DNA of 64,000 bases from J029 sp964482495 (GTDB taxonomy: Bacteria; Planctomycetota; UBA1135): the NCBI GenBank assembly GCA_964482495.1, contig CAYZXS010000002.1, positions 62,001 through 126,000 of the forward strand. The letters run 5' to 3'. The position numbers and the translations under genes were made by a program. Below the pieces are notes generated by a model that saw only the letters and a list, made by a program, of their open reading frames with translations, had not been told where the DNA came from and made no database searches. Positions 31,736 through 41,082 of this stretch are shown here, piece after piece (positions within the stretch are counted from its first letter, which is position 1; each line of letters begins with the position of its first letter).

Positions 31736-33850
31736 ATGCGCGCCCCCAAGATCCTGCTCCTGCTCCCGATGGCCATCACCGCTTGCGGCTCCGACCCGGT
31801 CCAGGAGGACCTCGGGCCGGCGGTCGCGCCCGGTTTCCAGCCGCTGCCCCCGGGGCCCTACGCCAGCGCCGCGGAGGTGCCGGTGCCCGAGGCCGCGGTC
31901 TTCCAGCCGGCGCCGCCGGAGCGCCACGCGCTCTCCAACGGCATCACGGTGCTGCTCCTGCCGGACCGCTCCCTGCCGCTGGTGGAGCTGGAGCTGCGGC
32001 TCCGGGCCGGCAGCTACTCGGACCCGGCCGGCCGCACCGGCGCCGCCGAGATGACCGCGGCGCTGCTGCGGGAGGGCGGGAGCGCCCTCTGGCCGGGCGA
32101 CAAGCTGGACCAGGAGCTGGCCTTCCGGGGCGCCGAGATCGACTTCTCGGCTCAGCCGCGGGCCACCGTGGGTCGCTTCGAGTGCCTGAGCGAGGACCTG
32201 GACGGCACCCTCGGCATGTTCGTCGACGTGCTGCTCCACCCGTCCTTCCCCGAGGACAAGCTGGAGCGGCTCCGCGCCCGCCAGCTCAGCGCCATCGCCC
32301 AGCGCGACGACGACCCCGGCCAGGCCGCCAACCGCGAGGCCCAGCGCGCCTTCTATGGCGTCGACGACCCGCGGGTGCGGCGCCAGGAGGCGGCCGAGGT
32401 CCAGGCCATCACCCGCTCCGAGCTGGCCGCCTTCCACGCCGAGCGCTACGGCAGCCGCCAGGCTTTGATCGCCGTCAGCGGCGACTTCGAGCCGGCGGCG
32501 ATGCTGGAGCGCCTGGAGCAGGCGCTGGGCGGCTGGGCGCCGCAGCGGGCCACGCCGGTGGAGCTGCCGACCGAGCTGACGCCGCCGCCCTCCCGGCGCG
32601 TGGTGCTGCTGCCGCGGCCGGACGTCAACCAGGCCGAGCTGCGCTTGGTGCTGGAGGGCGTGCGCCGCAACCACCCCGACTACCCGGCGCTGCAGCTCGG
32701 CTCCTTCGTCTTCGGCGTCGGCGGCTTCGGCAACCGCATGATCAGCCGGATCCGCAGCGAGCTCGGCCTGGCCTACAGCACCGGCGCCTCCTGGCGGCCG
32801 GGGTGGAAGCAGCAGGGCCTGTTCTGGGGCAGCTGCGGCACCAAGAACGAGACCGCGGCGCTGGCGCTGCGCGAGATGATCGCGGTGCTGGACGGCTTCC
32901 TGGAGCGAGGCGTGCCCGAGCAGGAGTTCGAGCAGGCCCGGAACCGGCTGCTGAACGCCCAGGTGTTCCAGGTCGATGAGCCGGCTGAGGTCCTGGCGCG
33001 GGTGGCGGATCTGGAGTGGAACGGATACCCCTGGAGCTTCCACGAGCAGGCCGCCGCTGCGATCCGCGACCTGAGCGCCGCGGAGGTGGTCGACGCCTGC
33101 CGCCGCCACCTCGACACCGGGCGGCTGACCCTGTTCGTGGTCGGCAACCCGGAGGCCTTCGACGCCGACCTGGCCGAATTCGGGCCGGTGGAGCAGTGGG
33201 ACGCCGGCGCGCCGGAGCCGGCTCCCGGTGAGGCGGAGGCCGGTCCGGCCGCCGCCGACCGCGGCGCCGAACTCGCCGGGCACCTGCTCAGCGCTCACGG
33301 CGGCCAGGCCGCCTGGGAGGCGGTCGGCGCCACGGGTTCGCGGATCCAGCCCGAAGGCGGCCCCCGGATCGAGGCGGTCCTGGTCTATCCGGGGCGCTTC
33401 CTGGTGCGCGCGGCGGAGGACCCGGCCCAGGTCTACTCGGTCCTGACCGAGGGCGGCGGCTGGGCTCCCGGCCCCGAGGGCGTGCGCCGCTACGACGCCG
33501 ACGAGCTGCGTCAGGCCCAGCTCGGCCTGAAGTCCAAGCTGCCGCTGGTGCTGATGCGGCTGGCGCGGTCCGAGTACCTCGCGGAGGCGGAAGGGGAGCG
33601 GACCCTGCTGCTGACCGACGAGGACGGCGACTGGGTGCGGCTGGAGCTGCACGACCACGGCTTGTGCGCTGCCATCACCCTCGACGACGGCAGCCGCTAC
33701 GACTTCCAAGCCTACGCCCTGACCGGCGGCGTCATGCTGCCGGCGCGGGTGGCCTGGTCCTCGGGCGAGGAGTCGGCGGTGACGAGCTTCGAGTGGAGCG
33801 TGAACCCCGAGGTCAGGGCCGAGTGGTTCGAGCCGCCGGCCGGCGGCTGA
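31736..33850 (+). CDS. M16-family-like lipoprotein without zinc ligands, C-terminal extra domain
   Basis: A 704-residue protein with a lipoprotein signal (LLLLPMAITAC, Cys17). Two M16 domains span about 60-470: SNGITVLLLPDRSLPLVELEL, then RTGAAEMTAALLREGG where HFAEH of the partner is replaced by EMTAA, so all metal ligands are gone. FGVGGFGNRMISRIRSELGLAYS is the conserved substrate-binding C-terminal part. From about 500 onward a LolA-like beta domain follows (GGQAAWEAVGATGSRIQ, ARSEYLAEAEGERTLLL). It probably acts as a scaffold or substrate-binding partner for the upstream peptidase, 3 bp away. Confidence 0.88.
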   Translation: MRAPKILLLLPMAITACGSDPVQEDLGPAVAPGFQPLPPGPYASAAEVPVPEAAVFQPAPPERHALSNGITVLLLPDRSLPLVELELRLRAGSYSDPAGRTGAAEMTAALLREGGSALWPGDKLDQELAFRGAEIDFSAQPRATVGRFECLSEDLDGTLGMFVDVLLHPSFPEDKLERLRARQLSAIAQRDDDPGQAANREAQRAFYGVDDPRVRRQEAAEVQAITRSELAAFHAERYGSRQALIAVSGDFEPAAMLERLEQALGGWAPQRATPVELPTELTPPPSRRVVLLPRPDVNQAELRLVLEGVRRNHPDYPALQLGSFVFGVGGFGNRMISRIRSELGLAYSTGASWRPGWKQQGLFWGSCGTKNETAALALREMIAVLDGFLERGVPEQEFEQARNRLLNAQVFQVDEPAEVLARVADLEWNGYPWSFHEQAAAAIRDLSAAEVVDACRRHLDTGRLTLFVVGNPEAFDADLAEFGPVEQWDAGAPEPAPGEAEAGPAAADRGAELAGHLLSAHGGQAAWEAVGATGSRIQPEGGPRIEAVLVYPGRFLVRAAEDPAQVYSVLTEGGGWAPGPEGVRRYDADELRQAQLGLKSKLPLVLMRLARSEYLAEAEGERTLLLTDEDGDWVRLELHDHGLCAAITLDDGSRYDFQAYALTGGVMLPARVAWSSGEESAVTSFEWSVNPEVRAEWFEPPAGG

Positions 33851-33857
33851 GCCGGGG

Positions 33858-33863
33858 TATCCT
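33858..33863 (+). promoter_or_regulatory. -10-like TATCCT before the M3 peptidase gene
   Basis: TATCCT ends 8 nt before the ATG at 33872 and is identical to the -10 of the tRNA-Gly promoter. It may give the M3 gene its own short-leader transcript inside the operon. Confidence 0.4.
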
Positions 33864-33871
33864 GCGCGGCG

Positions 33872-35605
33872 ATGACCGCGCCGCCCCGCTACCCGATCCC
33901 GCCGCGCCGCCGCCTGCCCGCCGACTGGGAGCCGACCGACTGGGCGGCGATCGAGCCGGTCGGGGTGGAGCTGGCCGGGCGCGAGCTCGCGGACGCCCGC
34001 GCCCTCGAGACCTGGCTCTACGACCGCAGCGAGTTGGACTCGCTGGTCGGCGGCCGGTCCTCGCGGCTGCACGTGGCGGCGGCCCGGAACACCGAGGACG
34101 AGGCCGCCGAGGCCGCTCACCTGGACTACCAGACGGTGGTGCTGCCCGAGTACAAGAAGCTGGCCGACCAGCTCGACCGCAAGTTCCTGGACTGCCCCTG
34201 GCGGGCCGAGCTGGATGAGGCCACCTGGACCGTCTACCGCCGCGACGCCGAGCTGGCGGTGGAGCTGTTCCGGGAGGAGAACGTCGAGTTGGAGGCCGAG
34301 GACGAGAAGCTCGCCACTGAGTACGGCCGCATCACCGGTGCCCTGACGGTCGAGTTCCAGGGCCAGCAGCGCACCTTGCCGGCGATGGCGCCCTTCTACG
34401 AGGACCTCGACCGCGGCGTGCGCGAGGCCGCCTGGCGCGCCGTGGCGGCGCGGAGGCTGCAGGAGCGCGAGCGCCTCGACGGCCTCTTCGACCAGATGAT
34501 CGCCCTGCGCGGCCGGATCGCCGCCAACGCCGGCTTCGGCGACTACCGCGACTACAAGCACCGCGAGCTGGGCCGCTTCGACTACAGCCCGGCCGACTGC
34601 GAGGCGCTGCACGCCAACGTCGAGCGCCACGTGCTGCCCTTCCTGCGCCGGCTGACCGAGCGGCGGCAGGAGATGCTCGGGATCGCGCCGCTCCGACCCT
34701 GGGACTTCGGCGTCGACCCCGAGGGCAAGCCGCCTTTCCGGCCCTTCGAGGACTCGGCGGGGCAGATCGCCATCGCCGCCGAGCTGATGGCGCGGGTCGA
34801 CCCCGATTTCGCCGCCGACCTGCGATGGATGGCGGCCGAGGACCTGCTCGACCTCGACTCGCGGCCGGCCAAGCGCCAGGGCGGCTTCATGGACACCTTC
34901 GAGGACGTCCGCTGGCCCTTCATCTTCTCGAACAGCTCGCCGACTCACGGCGGGGTCGAGACCCTGGTGCACGAGGGCGGCCACTCGGTGCACGGGCTGC
35001 TGTCGCGCGAGATGGAGCCGGTCGACTACCGCTCGGCGCCGATCGAGTTCTGCGAGGTGGCGTCGATGGGCATGGAGATGATGGCCCTCGAGCACCTCGA
35101 CGCCGTCTATCCGGCTGCGGAGGCGCGCCGGGCGGCGATCGACTCGCTCGAGGACGTCGCCAGCTCGCTGGCCTGGATCTGCACCATCGACGCCTTCCAG
35201 CACTGGGTCTACACCCACCCGGGGCACGGCGGCGACGAGCGCGCTGACGCTTGGGTGGCGCTGCGCCGGCGCTTCGGCGCGCCGGCCGACTGGAGCGGGC
35301 TGGACGCCGAGCGGCGCCACGCCTGGCACTCCCAGCTCCACGTCTTCGAGGTGCCCTTCTATTACGTCGAGTACGCGCTGGCGCAGCTCGGCGCGCTGCA
35401 GGTGTGGGTGGAGTACCGCCGCGATCCCGCCGGCGCGGTGGCGCGCTTCCGCGAAGGCCTGGCGCTCGGCGGCTCGCAGCCCTTGCCGCAGCTCTTCGAG
35501 GCCGCCGGCCTGCGCTTCGACCCGCGCGGCGAGGGCCTGCCGGAGCTGATGGCCGAGCTCGAAGCCGCCTGGACCGCGCGCGTGGGAGAGGGCGCGCCGG
35601 CGTGA
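33872..35605 (+). CDS. M3-family oligoendopeptidase (PepF type)
   Basis: A 577-residue zinc peptidase without signal, so cytoplasmic. The active-site motif HExxH is VETLVHEGGHSVHG (His367, Glu368, His371). The third ligand is likely the Glu in IEFCEVASMGMEMMALE. The N-terminal helical lid is rich in acidic heptads (EENVELEAEDEKL), and FDYSPADCEALH and PFYYVEYALAQLGALQVW are typical of M3B members. Family members cleave short peptides. It follows the M16 pair, giving three peptidases in a row. Confidence 0.93.
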   Translation: MTAPPRYPIPPRRRLPADWEPTDWAAIEPVGVELAGRELADARALETWLYDRSELDSLVGGRSSRLHVAAARNTEDEAAEAAHLDYQTVVLPEYKKLADQLDRKFLDCPWRAELDEATWTVYRRDAELAVELFREENVELEAEDEKLATEYGRITGALTVEFQGQQRTLPAMAPFYEDLDRGVREAAWRAVAARRLQERERLDGLFDQMIALRGRIAANAGFGDYRDYKHRELGRFDYSPADCEALHANVERHVLPFLRRLTERRQEMLGIAPLRPWDFGVDPEGKPPFRPFEDSAGQIAIAAELMARVDPDFAADLRWMAAEDLLDLDSRPAKRQGGFMDTFEDVRWPFIFSNSSPTHGGVETLVHEGGHSVHGLLSREMEPVDYRSAPIEFCEVASMGMEMMALEHLDAVYPAAEARRAAIDSLEDVASSLAWICTIDAFQHWVYTHPGHGGDERADAWVALRRRFGAPADWSGLDAERRHAWHSQLHVFEVPFYYVEYALAQLGALQVWVEYRRDPAGAVARFREGLALGGSQPLPQLFEAAGLRFDPRGEGLPELMAELEAAWTARVGEGAPA

Positions 35606-36291
35606 GCGCGACCTGGGTGGTCGGCGACATCCACGGCTGCGCCGAGGAGCTGGCGGAGCTGATCGGGCAGCTGCAGCTGGGCGAGGGGGACCGCCTGATC
35701 TCGGTGGGGGACCTCTACCACCGCGGCCCCGACCCGCTCGGCGTGGCGCGGCAGCTGACCGAGGCCGGCGCCGAGATCGTGCTCGGCAACCATGAGCACG
35801 TCGTCCTGCAACGCCTGCAGATGCTGGGGCCGGATGCCGACTGGAACGGCTTCGACGCCGCCGATCTGGCCGGCGACGGCCGCACCGGCCTAGCCGACTT
35901 CGACCCCGCGCGCTCGGCCGAGCTGCTCGAGCCGCTGCGCGGGCGACCCTACTTCCTGAGAGGGAACACCAAGGGCATGGACTGGATCGTGGTCCACGCC
36001 GGCGTCGTCCCCGGCCGCCGCGTCGAGGACACTCCGGTCGAGCACCTGGTGCGCCTGCGGCGCATGAAGGGCGTGCGCGGCGAGCCCTTCTGGTACGAGG
36101 CCTACCCCGGCCCCGAGCTGGTGTTCTTCGGCCACACCAGCTCCACCATCCCGCGCCGCGTGACCGCCCGCGGTCGGCTGGTGGCCCTGGGCTTGGACAC
36201 CGGCTGCGTCTACGGCGGCAGCCTGACCGCCTTCCGGGTCGAGGACGGCGAGTTCGTGACCGTGCCCGCCAAGCGCCGCTATGTGAGGTAG
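35602..36291 (+). CDS. metallophosphoesterase (serine/threonine phosphatase-like)
   Basis: A 229-residue protein. Metal-binding motifs are complete: GDIHGC (8-13), GDLYHRG (36-42), GNHEHVV (59-65), VHAGVVPG (about 130) and FFGHTSS (about 173). The pattern resembles bacterial PPP-type or diadenosine tetraphosphatase-like enzymes. It starts with GTG in a GTGA overlap with the M3 gene. The substrate is not predictable from sequence. Confidence 0.9.
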   Translation: MSATWVVGDIHGCAEELAELIGQLQLGEGDRLISVGDLYHRGPDPLGVARQLTEAGAEIVLGNHEHVVLQRLQMLGPDADWNGFDAADLAGDGRTGLADFDPARSAELLEPLRGRPYFLRGNTKGMDWIVVHAGVVPGRRVEDTPVEHLVRLRRMKGVRGEPFWYEAYPGPELVFFGHTSSTIPRRVTARGRLVALGLDTGCVYGGSLTAFRVEDGEFVTVPAKRRYVR

Positions 36292-36293
36292 CC

Positions 36294-37700
36294 GTGCGCC
36301 GCCTCCTCTTCCCCCTGCTGGTCTTGCTGGTGGCGGGAGCGCTGTGGCTGCTGGAGCAGGATCCAGCGGGCCTGGGCGGCGGCGGCGCGGCCGACGGCGC
36401 CGGCACCGGCGCCGGGGCCACGGCGCCGGCCGCGCCAGCGGCTGAGGAAGGCCGCCGGGTGCTCACCCCGAGTCTCTCCGCCTGGGAGGATCCCAACGCG
36501 GCGCCGGCGGACGGCCTGCACTTCCTGACCATCCGGTTCCGCGCCGCGCCGCCAGTCGCCCTGGCGGAGGCGGTCTGCCTGCTGGACCTGGAGTCGGGCC
36601 TGGGCTTCGGCGACCAGGCCCTCGAAGCCGGGCAGGAGGGAGAGGCCTGGGCGGACGCGGCCGAGACCGGACGGCTGCGGCGGGCCGCGCTCGGCCCGAA
36701 CCTCGACTGCCGCTTCCGCGTCCCGGCCGGCCTGGTGTGGCCAGCGCTGCAGTTGGGGGAGGAGCGGCTGGAGCTGGAGTCCTTCCTCATGCCAGAGGGG
36801 AACCACCTCGAGGTCATCGACCTCGGTCCCCAGCAGCTCCTGGACGTGCTGGTCCTGGCCGCCGGGGAGCCGGTTCACCCGTGCCGGGTCGAGCTCTGGG
36901 GGGGCAACGGCATCGACGAGCCTCGCCTGCTCCTGGCCGGCCCCACCGCTGAAGACGGGAGCTGGCGACCGCGTCTGGTGTTCGGCGGCATCGACCACCT
37001 CCGGGTCACTCCCGATGTCCCGTGGCTGCGGCAGACCTTCGGGCCCTTCCCGGTCGAGGCAGGGCCCGCCGAGTGGCCGCTCGAACTGCCGGTGGCCTTC
37101 CTCGAGCTGATCTCCAACGTCGAGGAGCCGGGTCCGACCTTGATCCGGCGCTTGCCTGCCCCCGGCAGCGTTTACCCGAGCCAGCAGTCGGAGCAGATCC
37201 CGGTCTCGGCGCTCCCAGTCGGGCGCGGCGAGCACCTGGTGGTCGGGCCCTGCGACTTGTTCCTGCAGTGCTCCGACCTGCTGCTCCGCTTCGACGGCGA
37301 TCCGAGGCTCCGCGCCGGAACGCGAGCGCGCCTCGAGATCCATCCGGTCTCGGTGGGCGAACTCCAGGTGGAGATCTGGGCGGGTGGAGAGCCGGTTCTC
37401 CCGGCCGGCGTCGAGTGGGACCTCCCGCCTGGCATCGAGCCGCCGCTGGCGCTCGAAGCTGCGACGGATCTCGCCAACGGGCTCTCCTACTCTCGGAGGT
37501 ATCGGATCGCGCCGGGGCAGTACCGGCTCCGGCTACGCAGCCCCTTGCTGCTCCCCGGAACCAACCCGCCGCGGTACCTGATCCCGACCGAGAAGGCCTG
37601 GGAGGCCGATCTCACCATCGAGGCAAGCCGAACCCAGACCCTCCGGTTCGAGTGGGACGGATTCGATGAGCTCCTTCGGGTCACCGGGGATCCGCGCTAG
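36294..37700 (+). CDS. membrane-anchored beta-rich protein of unknown function
   Basis: A 468-residue protein starting with GTG. Residues 3-20 form an N-terminal membrane anchor (LLFPLLVLLVAGALWLL), followed by a Gly/Ala linker. The body has alternating short beta strands such as LLDVLVLAAGEPVHPCRVELWGG and ARLEIHPVSVGELQVEIW, which look like carboxypeptidase-regulatory or Ig-like modules (x-x-G-x-P-hydrophobic patterns). Cys pairs at several places may form disulfides. I do not recognise the family. It follows the metallophosphoesterase gene by 2 bp. Confidence 0.7.
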   Translation: MRRLLFPLLVLLVAGALWLLEQDPAGLGGGGAADGAGTGAGATAPAAPAAEEGRRVLTPSLSAWEDPNAAPADGLHFLTIRFRAAPPVALAEAVCLLDLESGLGFGDQALEAGQEGEAWADAAETGRLRRAALGPNLDCRFRVPAGLVWPALQLGEERLELESFLMPEGNHLEVIDLGPQQLLDVLVLAAGEPVHPCRVELWGGNGIDEPRLLLAGPTAEDGSWRPRLVFGGIDHLRVTPDVPWLRQTFGPFPVEAGPAEWPLELPVAFLELISNVEEPGPTLIRRLPAPGSVYPSQQSEQIPVSALPVGRGEHLVVGPCDLFLQCSDLLLRFDGDPRLRAGTRARLEIHPVSVGELQVEIWAGGEPVLPAGVEWDLPPGIEPPLALEAATDLANGLSYSRRYRIAPGQYRLRLRSPLLLPGTNPPRYLIPTEKAWEADLTIEASRTQTLRFEWDGFDELLRVTGDPR

Positions 37701-37743
37701 GCCGCGGCGGGCGTCCCCGCGGCCGCTGGCGATGCCGCGCGGC

Positions 37744-37749
37744 TAGAAT
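37744..37749 (+). promoter_or_regulatory. -10-like TAGAAT before glyQS
   Basis: TAGAAT ends 9 nt before the ATG at 37759. The gap of 58 bp after the previous gene and this site suggest a separate start of transcription for glyQS-ptsI. A -35 is not visible. Confidence 0.4.
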
Positions 37750-37758
37750 CCCCCCTCC

Positions 37759-39222
37759 ATGTCGAAGCCGAAACCCGCCGTGATGGACAAGATCGTCTCC
37801 CTGTGCAAGCGCAGGGGGTTCGTGTTCCCCGCCTCCGAGATCTACGGCGGGCAGGGTTCGACCTACGACTGGGGGCCGCTGGGAGTGGAGCTCAAGAAGC
37901 GGGTCAAGGACGCCTGGTGGGAGAGCCTGGTCTACGACCGCCAGGACGTGGTCGGCCTCGACTCGGCGATCATTCAGTCGCCCGAGGTGTGGAAGGCCTC
38001 CGGCCACGTCGGCGGCTTCTCCGACCCGCTGATCGACAACAAGACCTCGAAGGCGCGCTACCGCGCCGACCACCTGGTCGAGGCCAAGATCGAGAAGTAC
38101 CGCAAGAAGGGCAAGGACCAGAAGTCCCAGGCCCTGCAGGACAAGCTCAACGTCGCCGTCGGCGACAACGAGGCCCTGCGCCAGCTGATCCTCGACGAGA
38201 AGATCAAGTGCCCGGTCAGCGGCACCGACGACTGGACCGAGGTGCGTCAGTTCAACCTCATGTTCCAGACCCACGTCGGCGCGGTCCAGGACAGCGCCTC
38301 GGTGGCCTACCTGCGGCCCGAGACCGCCCAGGGCATCTTCATCAACTTCAACAACGTCGTCACCGCGACCCGCAAGAAGCTGCCCTTCGGCATCGCCCAG
38401 ATCGGCAAGAGCTTCCGCAACGAGATCACCCCCGGCAACTTCGTGTTCCGGACCCGCGAGTTCGAGCAGATGGAGATGGAGTTCTTCTGCCGGCCCGAGG
38501 AGGCGCCGGAGTGGTACCAATACTGGCAGGAACAGCGCTACCAGTGGTACGTCGACCTCGGCGTCGATCCCGACAAGCTGCGCATGCGCGAGCACGCGCC
38601 GGACGAGCTGGCCCACTACGCCGCCGGCTGCGGCGACGTCGAGTACCTGTTCCCCTTCGGCTGGTCGGAGCTCGAGGGCGTCGCCAACCGCACGGACTAC
38701 GACCTCAAGAAGCACTCGGAGTGCTCGGGCAACGCGCTGACCTGGTTCGACCAGGAGAACAACGAGCACATCACGCCCTACGTCATCGAGCCGGCCGCCG
38801 GCTGCGACCGCACGGCGATGACCTTCCTGGTCGACGCCTACGACGAAGAGGGGGAGGGCAAGGACCAGCGCGTCGTCTTGCGCTTCCACCCGCGCATCGC
38901 CCCGGTCACGGTCGCCATCTTCCCGCTGGTGAAGAAGGAGGGCATGCCGGAGCGCGCCGAGGAGATCGAGCGCGGCCTGCGCCGCCACTTCACCACCGCG
39001 ATCGAGCTCAACCAGTCGATCGGCCGCCGCTACCGGCGCCAGGACGAGATCGGCACGCCCTTCTGCGTGACGGTCGACGGCGACACCATCCAGGACGGCA
39101 CCGTGACCCTGCGCGAGCGCGACAGCATGAGCCAGGAGCGGGTGCCGGCCGACCAGCTGGTCGCGGTGCTCGAAGAGCGGATCGCGGCCTGGCGGCGCCC
39201 GGAGCCGGCGCCCGCCTCCTGA
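37759..39222 (+). CDS. glyQS: glycyl-tRNA synthetase, single-chain alpha2 type
   Basis: A 487-residue class II synthetase of the homodimeric (archaeal/eukaryal-like and Gram-positive) type. Landmarks: GFVFPASEIYGG and YDWGPLG near the N-terminus, YLRPETAQGIFINF (motif 2 side), IGKSFRNEITP, RTREFEQMEMEFF, and the C-terminal anticodon-binding domain beginning RIAPVTVAIFPL. It charges tRNA-Gly. It ends 1 bp before ptsI, so the two are co-transcribed. Confidence 0.96.
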   Translation: MSKPKPAVMDKIVSLCKRRGFVFPASEIYGGQGSTYDWGPLGVELKKRVKDAWWESLVYDRQDVVGLDSAIIQSPEVWKASGHVGGFSDPLIDNKTSKARYRADHLVEAKIEKYRKKGKDQKSQALQDKLNVAVGDNEALRQLILDEKIKCPVSGTDDWTEVRQFNLMFQTHVGAVQDSASVAYLRPETAQGIFINFNNVVTATRKKLPFGIAQIGKSFRNEITPGNFVFRTREFEQMEMEFFCRPEEAPEWYQYWQEQRYQWYVDLGVDPDKLRMREHAPDELAHYAAGCGDVEYLFPFGWSELEGVANRTDYDLKKHSECSGNALTWFDQENNEHITPYVIEPAAGCDRTAMTFLVDAYDEEGEGKDQRVVLRFHPRIAPVTVAIFPLVKKEGMPERAEEIERGLRRHFTTAIELNQSIGRRYRRQDEIGTPFCVTVDGDTIQDGTVTLRERDSMSQERVPADQLVAVLEERIAAWRRPEPAPAS

Positions 39223-39223
39223 G

Positions 39224-40975
39224 GTGTCGCGGCTCGAGCTCAAGGGCACGCCGGTCAGCCCCGGGGTGGGGCTGGGGCCGGCCTGGATCATCGTCGACCC
39301 GAGCGCGCGCCAGATCCCGCGCCGGGTGCTGACCGAGGAGGCCCCCGAGGCCGCCCTGGAGCGCTTCGAAGAGGCCCGGACCCGGGCCGTCGAGGACCTG
39401 CAGCGCATCCAGGCGGCCACCACCAAGGAGCTCGGCATCCAGGACGCCGCCATCTACGGCGCCCAGATCGCCGTCATCCAGGACCCGGACGCCCACCGCG
39501 ACGTCAAGCGCCTGATCCTGGAGGACCGGCTCGAGCCGGAGTCGGCCATCCAGGCGCTGATCGACCGCTTCGAGGGCCTGTTCGAGTCGCTCGAGGGCGG
39601 CGAGATCAAGAACTGGGCCGCGGACCTGCGCGACCCCTGGCTGTGCGTCGTGCGCGAGCTGGAGATGGTCGGGGAGGAGCTGCTCGAGCACGCCGAGGGC
39701 GCCGGCCCGGTGGTGGTCGCCGAGGAGCTGACGCCCTCGCTGGTCACGCGCCACCACCGCCACCCGCTGGCCGGCATCGTCTGCAACCGCGGCGGCCGCT
39801 TCAGCCACGGCGCGGTGCTGGCGCGCTCCTTCGGCATCCCGACCGTCACCGGCCTCGACCAGGTGCACAGCAAGGCGATCAGCGGCGAGCCGATCGTGGT
39901 GCTCGGCGAGGAGGGTCGGGTGCTGCTCGGCGTCGACGAGCGGGAGGAGGGCCTCGCCGAGCGCATGGCCTCCGAGCGCGAGCAGCTGCAGTCGGTGCTG
40001 CTCGAGGCCGCCACCCGGCCGGGGGTCACCGCCGACGGCACGCCGGTCGCGGTCTCGGTGAACATCGAGTCGCCCCAGGACCTAGCGATGTTCGACCCGG
40101 CCACCACCGCCGGCGTCGGCCTGTTCCGGACCGAGTTCGCCTACATGGAGCGGCCGTCCTTCCCGAGCCAGCAGGACCAGACCGAGATCTACGCCTCGAT
40201 CCTGGAGAGGTTCCCGGGTAAGCCGGTGGTCTTCCGTACGCTCGACATCGGCGGCGACAAGCAGCTCCGCTACTTCAAGCACCCGAAGGAGGACAACCCG
40301 GCGCTGGGCTGGCGCGGCCTGCGGCTGTCGCTGGAGTGGCAAGACCTGTTCCTGATCCAGGTCAGCGCCCTTCTCAAGGCGCGCGAGCGCGGCGACGCCC
40401 GGATCATGCTGCCGATGGTGACCACGGTCGAGGAGCTGCGGCTGGCCCGAGACCTGATCGCCCAGGTCTGCGCCGGCAAGCAGAGCATCCCGGTCGGCAT
40501 CATGATCGAGGTGCCGGCGGCGGCCATGGCGCTGCGCGAACTGGCGATGGACGCCGACTTCATCTCGGTCGGCACCAACGACCTGACCCAGTACCTGTTC
40601 GCGGTCGACCGCGACAACCCGTGGGTCTCGGACCTCTACCAGCCCTACCACCCGGCCCACCTGCGCATCCTGCGCCACATCGCCCGGACCTGCGGCGCGG
40701 TCGGCAAGCCGGTCTCGGTCTGCGGCGAGATGGCGGGCCAGAAGACCGGCGCCCTGTTCTTGGTGGGGGCGGGCTTCCGCCACCTGTCGGCCGCTCCGCC
40801 CTTCCTCGCCGAGGTGAAGGCGATCCTGCGCGAGGTCCCGATCGACGACCTGCGCCGGCTGGCTCACGCCGCCGCCGCCGCCCACACAAGCACCGAAGCT
40901 TTCAATATCTTGAGGAAAGGCGCCGATCGCTATTGGAACGCCATCGTGGAGCGCTCTGTAGGCTCTGGCAGCTGA
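39224..40975 (+). CDS. ptsI: phosphoenolpyruvate-protein phosphotransferase (PTS enzyme I)
   Basis: A 583-residue enzyme of usual length starting with GTG. The phosphorylated residue is His195 in GGRFSHGAVLARSFGIPTV. Canonical enzymes read GGxTSHxAIxAR, so the Phe and Gly are small deviations. The PEP-binding barrel has GVGLFRTEFAYME, RTLDIGGDK, MLPMVTT and FISVGTNDLTQY, and the active Cys is in SVCGEMAG. It moves phosphate from PEP to HPr. No HPr or EII gene is in the window, so a sugar-uptake or a regulatory (incomplete PTS) role cannot be separated. Confidence 0.94.
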   Translation: MSRLELKGTPVSPGVGLGPAWIIVDPSARQIPRRVLTEEAPEAALERFEEARTRAVEDLQRIQAATTKELGIQDAAIYGAQIAVIQDPDAHRDVKRLILEDRLEPESAIQALIDRFEGLFESLEGGEIKNWAADLRDPWLCVVRELEMVGEELLEHAEGAGPVVVAEELTPSLVTRHHRHPLAGIVCNRGGRFSHGAVLARSFGIPTVTGLDQVHSKAISGEPIVVLGEEGRVLLGVDEREEGLAERMASEREQLQSVLLEAATRPGVTADGTPVAVSVNIESPQDLAMFDPATTAGVGLFRTEFAYMERPSFPSQQDQTEIYASILERFPGKPVVFRTLDIGGDKQLRYFKHPKEDNPALGWRGLRLSLEWQDLFLIQVSALLKARERGDARIMLPMVTTVEELRLARDLIAQVCAGKQSIPVGIMIEVPAAAMALRELAMDADFISVGTNDLTQYLFAVDRDNPWVSDLYQPYHPAHLRILRHIARTCGAVGKPVSVCGEMAGQKTGALFLVGAGFRHLSAAPPFLAEVKAILREVPIDDLRRLAHAAAAAHTSTEAFNILRKGADRYWNAIVERSVGSGS

Positions 40976-40994
40976 AAACGCTACGAATATGCAC

Positions 40995-41023
40995 TTGGAA
41001 GCTGAGCCGGACTGGTCCATACT
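40995..41023 (+). promoter_or_regulatory. possible promoter of the SANT-repeat gene
   Basis: TTGGAA (40995-41000) and CATACT (41018-41023) are 17 bp apart, in a 107-bp gap after ptsI. The region is less GC-rich than its surroundings. The leader to the ATG at 41083 would be about 50 nt. Confidence 0.4.
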
Positions 41024-41082
41024 GGAGACAACGGGCCTGTGATCTCAGCAGGCTCCAAGGGCCCCCACAGACCTTCCTTGGG

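Noticed and set aside
30791..36817. A 2008-codon open frame on the minus strand
   Set aside because: It lies antisense to six well-supported genes (M16 pair, M3 peptidase, phosphoesterase and others) and has a His/Gln/Arg/Gly-rich composition without domains. In DNA this rich in GC, stop codons are rare in the antisense frame.
28079..39222. A functional link between tRNA-Gly and glyQS from being in one window
   Set aside because: They are about 9.7 kb apart in different transcripts with many unrelated genes between. Proximity is not meaningful.
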